Positions 7,284 to 10,307 of a stretch of 10,307 nt of DNA are shown here, in pieces; position 1 is the stretch's first letter, and each line of letters starts with the position of its first letter. The stretch comes from an uncultured bacterium (lineage in GTDB: Bacteria; Bacteroidota; Bacteroidia; Chitinophagales; CAIODY01), in assembly GCA_903871715.1 (NCBI GenBank), contig CAIQHW010000288.1, positions 1-10,307 of the forward strand. The letters run 5' to 3'. The position numbers were made by a program, and so were the translations under genes. Below the pieces are notes generated by a model. The model was given only the letters and a program-made list of their open reading frames with translations. It ran no database searches and was not told the DNA's origin.

Positions 7284-8738
7284 ATGAATCCCTCCTCCAC
7301 CATACTCAACTACATCAACGGCGAATTAGTAAAACCACAAAATAATAAGTGGTTAGATAATTATAATCCTGCTATAGGTAAAGTGTATTCGCAAATTCCA
7401 GATTCGGATGAAGCCGATGTGAATGCCGCTGTGCAGGCTGCTGAAGCGGCTTTTCCAGCATGGAGCAATTTAAGCAGAGCCGAGCGCAGCAATATTTTAC
7501 ACAAAATTGCTAACCTGATTGATGCCAACAAAACGGCATTGGCTGAAGCCGAAAGCACTGACAATGGCAAGCCCGTTTGGTTAGCCACAAGAGTTGATAT
7601 TCCAAGAGCTTCAGATAATTTCAGATTTTATGCCAACGCCATTTTAAATTTTCATGATGAAAGTTTTCCGATGGATGGCAAACACTTCAACTACACTGTT
7701 CATCAGCCTTTGGGCGTTGTGGGTTGTATTTCTCCATGGAATTTACCGTTGTATTTATTTACTTGGAAGATAGCGCCAGCTTTAGTTGCAGGCAATTGTG
7801 TGGTTGCAAAACCAAGTGAGGTAACACCTATGACAGCTTTTCTTTTATCACAAATTTGCATGGAAGCTGGCTTGCCAAAAGGCGTATTGAATGTCGTTCA
7901 TGGATTGGGTCATAGCGCAGGCATGAGCATTGTGAAACACAAAAATGTGAAAGCTATTTCTTTCACAGGTGGCACCAAAACAGGCGCTGTGATTGCATCA
8001 GAGGTTGCCCCGAAATTCAAAAAAATGAGTTTGGAATTAGGCGGAAAAAATCCAAACATCATTTTTGCAGATTGCGATTTTGAAAAAATGTTGAAGACCA
8101 CTTTGCGTTCTTCATTTGAAAATCAAGGACAAATTTGTTTGTGTGGCAGTAGAATTTTAGTTGAAAAATCTATCTACGAAAAATTCAAAACTCGATTTGT
8201 GGAAGAAGTAAAAAAACTAAAAGTTGGGAATCCTAAAAATGAGGATTCACGATTAGGCGCAATAGTTTCTAAACCACATTTTGAGAAAATATTGAGCTGC
8301 ATCGAATTAGCAAAACAAGAAGGTGGCAATGTTTTATGTGGTGGTAAAGCAATAAAAGGTGAAGGGGAATGTGCAGATGGTTGGTTTATGGAACCTACTG
8401 TTATTGAGGGGTTAACGCAAAATTGTAAAACTAATCAAGAAGAAATTTTTGGACCAGTTGTTACCATTCAGTCTTTTGAAACAGAAGAAGAAGTATTGCA
8501 ATATGCTAATGCAACTGAATATGGTTTAGCGGCAACTATCTGGACAGAAAATATTTCAAAAGCACATCGCATCGCAGCAAAAGTTGAAAGCGGCATCATT
8601 TGGGTGAATTGCTGGCTGGTTCGTGATTTACGTACACCATTCGGTGGTATGAAACAAAGCGGTGTAGGCAGAGAAGGCGGCATGCATGCTTTAGAATTTT
8701 TCATGGAAGTGAAAAATGTTTGTATAGCAACGAGCTAA
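7284..8738 (+). CDS. Aldehyde dehydrogenase, ALDH8 / 2-aminomuconate (2-hydroxymuconate) semialdehyde dehydrogenase type
   Basis: This NAD-dependent dehydrogenase oxidises an aldehyde to the acid. The closest family I recognise acts on 2-aminomuconate 6-semialdehyde (oxidative kynurenine route) or 2-hydroxymuconate semialdehyde (meta-cleavage route). The 484-residue length is normal. Visible residues: N153 in SPWNLPLYL (oxyanion), K176 in AKPSE (cofactor), the FTGG turn (227-230), general base E251 in SLELGGKNP, nucleophile C285 in NQGQICLC, and E387 in EEIFGP. The subfamily call rests on DIPRASDNFRF (105-115), YLFTWKIAPAL and, above all, NCWLVRDLRTPFGGMKQSG (442-460), which differ from betaine or generic ALDHs. 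R108 and R447 probably correspond to the two substrate-binding arginines described for aminomuconate semialdehyde dehydrogenases. The enzyme is cytosolic. No other kynurenine or aromatic pathway gene lies in the window, so the substrate is inferred. Confidence 0.85.
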   Translation: MNPSSTILNYINGELVKPQNNKWLDNYNPAIGKVYSQIPDSDEADVNAAVQAAEAAFPAWSNLSRAERSNILHKIANLIDANKTALAEAESTDNGKPVWLATRVDIPRASDNFRFYANAILNFHDESFPMDGKHFNYTVHQPLGVVGCISPWNLPLYLFTWKIAPALVAGNCVVAKPSEVTPMTAFLLSQICMEAGLPKGVLNVVHGLGHSAGMSIVKHKNVKAISFTGGTKTGAVIASEVAPKFKKMSLELGGKNPNIIFADCDFEKMLKTTLRSSFENQGQICLCGSRILVEKSIYEKFKTRFVEEVKKLKVGNPKNEDSRLGAIVSKPHFEKILSCIELAKQEGGNVLCGGKAIKGEGECADGWFMEPTVIEGLTQNCKTNQEEIFGPVVTIQSFETEEEVLQYANATEYGLAATIWTENISKAHRIAAKVESGIIWVNCWLVRDLRTPFGGMKQSGVGREGGMHALEFFMEVKNVCIATS

Positions 8739-8771
8739 AATTTTTTCTCAAAAAAAGTATTTTCAAAAAAT

Positions 8772-8779
8772 TATCTTTG
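8772..8779 (+). promoter_or_regulatory. Promoter -7 element for gcvH
   Basis: TATCTTTG matches the Bacteroidota -7 consensus TAnnTTTG exactly and lies 22 bases before the gcvH ATG. No clear TTG is found at the -33 distance; that region is a run of A and T bases. The 63-base gap after the aldehyde dehydrogenase gene shows no GC-rich hairpin, so read-through from upstream may add to gcvH expression. Confidence 0.45.
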
Positions 8780-8801
8780 CGCTCTCAAAACAAAATTAAT
8801 C

Positions 8802-9182
8802 ATGAATTTTCCAGACAATCTTCGTTACACAAAAGACCACGAATGGGTTAAAATTGAAGGCAGCACAGCGTTTGTAGGCATTACTGATTTTGCTCAACGC
8901 GAATTGGGCGACATCGTTTTTGTTGATATTCCTTCGGTTGGCAAAACTTTACATCACAACGAAGTGTTCGGAACAGTGGAAGCGGTGAAAACTGTTAGTG
9001 ATTTGTTCTTGCCTTTAAGTGGTAAAATTGAAAGCATGAACAACGGCTTGGATGCCGCACCAGAAGCGGTAAACAAAGACCCTTATGGCGAAGGCTGGAT
9101 GATTAAAATGACTCTTTCAAATGCGTCAGAAATAGAACATTTGATGACTGCTGCGCAATACAAAGCGTTAATCGGCGAATAA
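8802..9182 (+). CDS. gcvH: Glycine cleavage system H protein
   Basis: GcvH is the lipoylated carrier of the glycine cleavage complex. Its lipoyl arm takes the aminomethyl group from the P protein (glycine decarboxylase) to the T protein and is re-oxidised by the L protein, in the cytosol. The 126-residue length is standard. The sequence opens with the family's LRYTKDHEWVKIEG (7-20) and VGITDFAQRELGDIVFVDIP (25-44). The lipoyl-lysine motif FGTVEAVKTVSDL places the modified residue at K63. GLDAAPEAVNKDPYGEGWM (82-100) follows, as in other H proteins. The other cleavage-system genes (gcvP, gcvT) are not in the window, so the gene stands apart from them, as is often the case in Bacteroidota. It has its own -7 element upstream and a strong hairpin terminator about 23 bases after the stop. 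Confidence 0.96.
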   Translation: MNFPDNLRYTKDHEWVKIEGSTAFVGITDFAQRELGDIVFVDIPSVGKTLHHNEVFGTVEAVKTVSDLFLPLSGKIESMNNGLDAAPEAVNKDPYGEGWMIKMTLSNASEIEHLMTAAQYKALIGE

Positions 9183-9205
9183 TTTTCTTAAAATAGTTGT
9201 AAACA

Positions 9206-9235
9206 AAAAGGCGAAGGCTGTGGCTTTCGCCTTTT
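9206..9235 (+). terminator. Rho-independent terminator after gcvH
   Basis: AAAAGGCGAA at 9206-9215 pairs with TTCGCCTTTT at 9226-9235. The pairing extends inward through G-T, G-C and C-G to a TGTG loop, giving a 13-bp stem with one wobble pair. The 3' arm ends in TTTT, followed by CTATTTATTTTG. The hairpin is flanked by A and T runs on both sides and could also stop transcription from the other direction. Confidence 0.85.
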
Positions 9236-9253
9236 CTATTTATTTTGCAAACA

Positions 9254-9640
9254 ATGAATTTTATAAGAAAAAATTTTCTTGCTGCTTGGATTTGTGGAAT
9301 AGCAATTTTTGTGCTCTCTACCATGCCAGGCAAATATTTTCCGCATGTAAGTGTTTCTAACTTTGATAAAGGTGTTCACTTTACCATGTACTTTTGTTTT
9401 ACCATTACTTTATTATGGAGTACGTATTTTCACGAATGGAAAAACGCTGCAATAAAATCATTTTTTATAGCTGCATTGTTCGGTTTTTCGATGGAAATAA
9501 TCCAATTACTTACTTTTGAATTTGCCCATAGATATTTTGAATGGTGGGATGTGTTTAGTAATTCCACAGGTGCGTTTGTATCAGCGGTGTTCATTGAATT
9601 TGTTTTAAAAGAAAAATCAATTTTCAAAGTGAGAAAGTAA
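9254..9640 (+). CDS. VanZ-family membrane protein
   Basis: This 128-residue integral membrane protein resembles VanZ, named after a teicoplanin-resistance protein of enterococci; most members have no known function. Four membrane segments are visible at about residues 8-24, 42-58, 67-86 and 100-118. The family's conserved polar residues are present: DKGVHF (D38, K39, H42) before helix 2, E81 and Q84 in MEIIQL of helix 3, R93 in the following loop, and D99 and N103 in DVFSNSTGA. I start at the ATG of 9254-9256; an in-frame TTG at 9245-9247 would add only three residues. The start lies 18 bases after the gcvH terminator, so the gene needs terminator read-through or a promoter overlapping the hairpin. 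Its TAA is followed at once by the ATG of the TPR gene, so these two are probably coupled. From memory, gcvH followed by a vanZ-like gene is a recurring order in Bacteroidota. Confidence 0.82.
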   Translation: MNFIRKNFLAAWICGIAIFVLSTMPGKYFPHVSVSNFDKGVHFTMYFCFTITLLWSTYFHEWKNAAIKSFFIAALFGFSMEIIQLLTFEFAHRYFEWWDVFSNSTGAFVSAVFIEFVLKEKSIFKVRK

Positions 9641-10307
9641 ATGAAGATTTTACAAAAAATATCGCTCCTTATTTTTTTGCTGATGGCTACAATCAGCCAA
9701 CAGAGCCATGCACAAAGTCAAGACGATTTAGATTTGGCTGAAGCTTATTACAACAATAATGAGTTTGAAAAAGCGGTGGCGTTGTATGATAAAATGTTTC
9801 AAAAAAATCCAAACGCATCTGCCATTTACGAAAAATATTTAAAGGTGTTGGAGAGTTTGAAGCAATATGACAAAGCCGAAAAGCTGATAAAAAAACAACT
9901 CAAAAATCATCCAACCGATTTCACCTTTACAATTGATTTAGCAAAGCTTTTTGAGCTGCAAGGTGACAACAAAAAAGCTACAGAACAATATGATAACACG
10001 ATTAAACAATTAGCTGCCGATCCCGATGCCATCAGGCGTTTGGCTCGTTTGTTTGCCGATATGAATCAAATTGACAAATCGGAAATGGTGTATGAAAAAG
10101 GAAATAAAATTTTGAATTCACCCCATTATTTTGATTTGGAATTGGCAATGATTTATGGCAAAAAAGGCAAAGTGAAAACGATGATGGAATTGCTGTTGAA
10201 TGCACTTGACCAATCTCCAACACAAGTACAGGAAGTGAAAAATATTTTGCAGCCTTATCTCACAAATGATGATGCTGCGCTTGATTTACAAACTTTTTTA
10301 TTCAAGC
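9641..10307 (+). CDS. Secreted tetratricopeptide-repeat protein, partial (runs off right edge)
   Basis: The frame is open from the ATG at 9641 to the end of the window, giving 222 residues without a stop. Residues 1-24 form a signal peptide (MKILQKISLLIFLLM..., predicted cut SHA|QS), so the protein enters the periplasm or is carried further. The mature part is helical and repeat-like, with TPR-type units at about 31-58 (LAEAYYNNNEFEKAVALYDKMF), 62-90 (YLKVLESLKQYDKAEKLI), 96-124 (LAKLFELQGDNKKATEQYD), 130-157 (LARLFADMNQIDKSEMVYEKG) and 165-192. These match the TPR spacing of 34 residues and its small/aromatic pattern. Such repeats bind other proteins; the partner is unknown. The ATG abuts the TAA of the VanZ gene with no spacer. 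The remainder may hold further repeats or a C-terminal domain that cannot be seen here. Confidence 0.82.
   Translation, partial: MKILQKISLLIFLLMATISQQSHAQSQDDLDLAEAYYNNNEFEKAVALYDKMFQKNPNASAIYEKYLKVLESLKQYDKAEKLIKKQLKNHPTDFTFTIDLAKLFELQGDNKKATEQYDNTIKQLAADPDAIRRLARLFADMNQIDKSEMVYEKGNKILNSPHYFDLELAMIYGKKGKVKTMMELLLNALDQSPTQVQEVKNILQPYLTNDDAALDLQTFLFK

Noticed and set aside
8739..8771. T6/A7 complementary runs after the aldehyde dehydrogenase gene as a terminator
   Set aside because: The pairing would be A-T only, with no GC stem, and such runs are common in AT-rich spacers.
9245..9253. TTG start for the VanZ protein
   Set aside because: It adds only MQT; the ATG at 9254 is a better start and the TTG falls in a promoter-like T-rich stretch.

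Overview
The window is AT-rich chromosomal DNA from a member of the Bacteroidota. Three things support this. One gene ends in a type IX secretion (T9SS) sorting domain, which is confined to that phylum. Upstream regions carry the Bacteroidota -7 element (TAnnTTTG) and show no Shine-Dalgarno sequences. The lipoprotein, TPR and VanZ proteins are of types common there. The codon use and the combination of a dockerin-like T9SS protein with an ALDH8-type dehydrogenase would suit a Chitinophagales/Sphingobacteriales-like free-living organism, but that level of placement is a guess.

Layout, left to right. (1) Bases 1-1069, minus strand: a polysaccharide (Wzx-like) flippase that runs off the left edge and is split into two frames, most simply explained by one missing A in an A6 run at 643-648. 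(2) Bases 1272-4529, plus strand: a 1085-residue secreted multidomain protein with a signal peptide, a Cys-rich N-terminal domain, PKD/Ig-like modules, two dockerin-type calcium loops, a cohesin-like domain and a T9SS type A sorting domain. (3) Bases 4526-5227, minus strand: a small outer-layer lipoprotein whose stop codon overlaps that of gene 2. (4) Bases 5342-7144, minus strand: enolase followed with no gap (TAA then ATG) by an unrecognised 167-residue protein, and closed by a perfect 30-bp palindrome. (5) Bases 7284-8738, plus strand, divergent from enolase: an aldehyde dehydrogenase of the 2-aminomuconate/2-hydroxymuconate semialdehyde type (ALDH8-like). (6) Bases 8802-9182, plus strand: glycine cleavage H protein with a strong hairpin terminator behind it. 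(7) Bases 9254-9640, plus strand: a small VanZ-family membrane protein, again abutted TAA-ATG to (8) a secreted TPR protein from 9641 that runs off the right edge.

Most of this is housekeeping (eno, gcvH) mixed with cell-envelope genes (flippase, T9SS cargo, lipoprotein, VanZ, TPR protein). The genes do not form one pathway. The only likely co-expressed pairs are eno with the 167-aa protein and vanZ with the TPR gene. I see no tRNA, rRNA, CRISPR array, insertion sequence or integrase. Nothing here clearly amounts to an undescribed system. The points most worth a second look are the flippase frameshift, the unknown gene coupled to enolase with its palindrome, and the dockerin/cohesin-like pairing in one T9SS protein.
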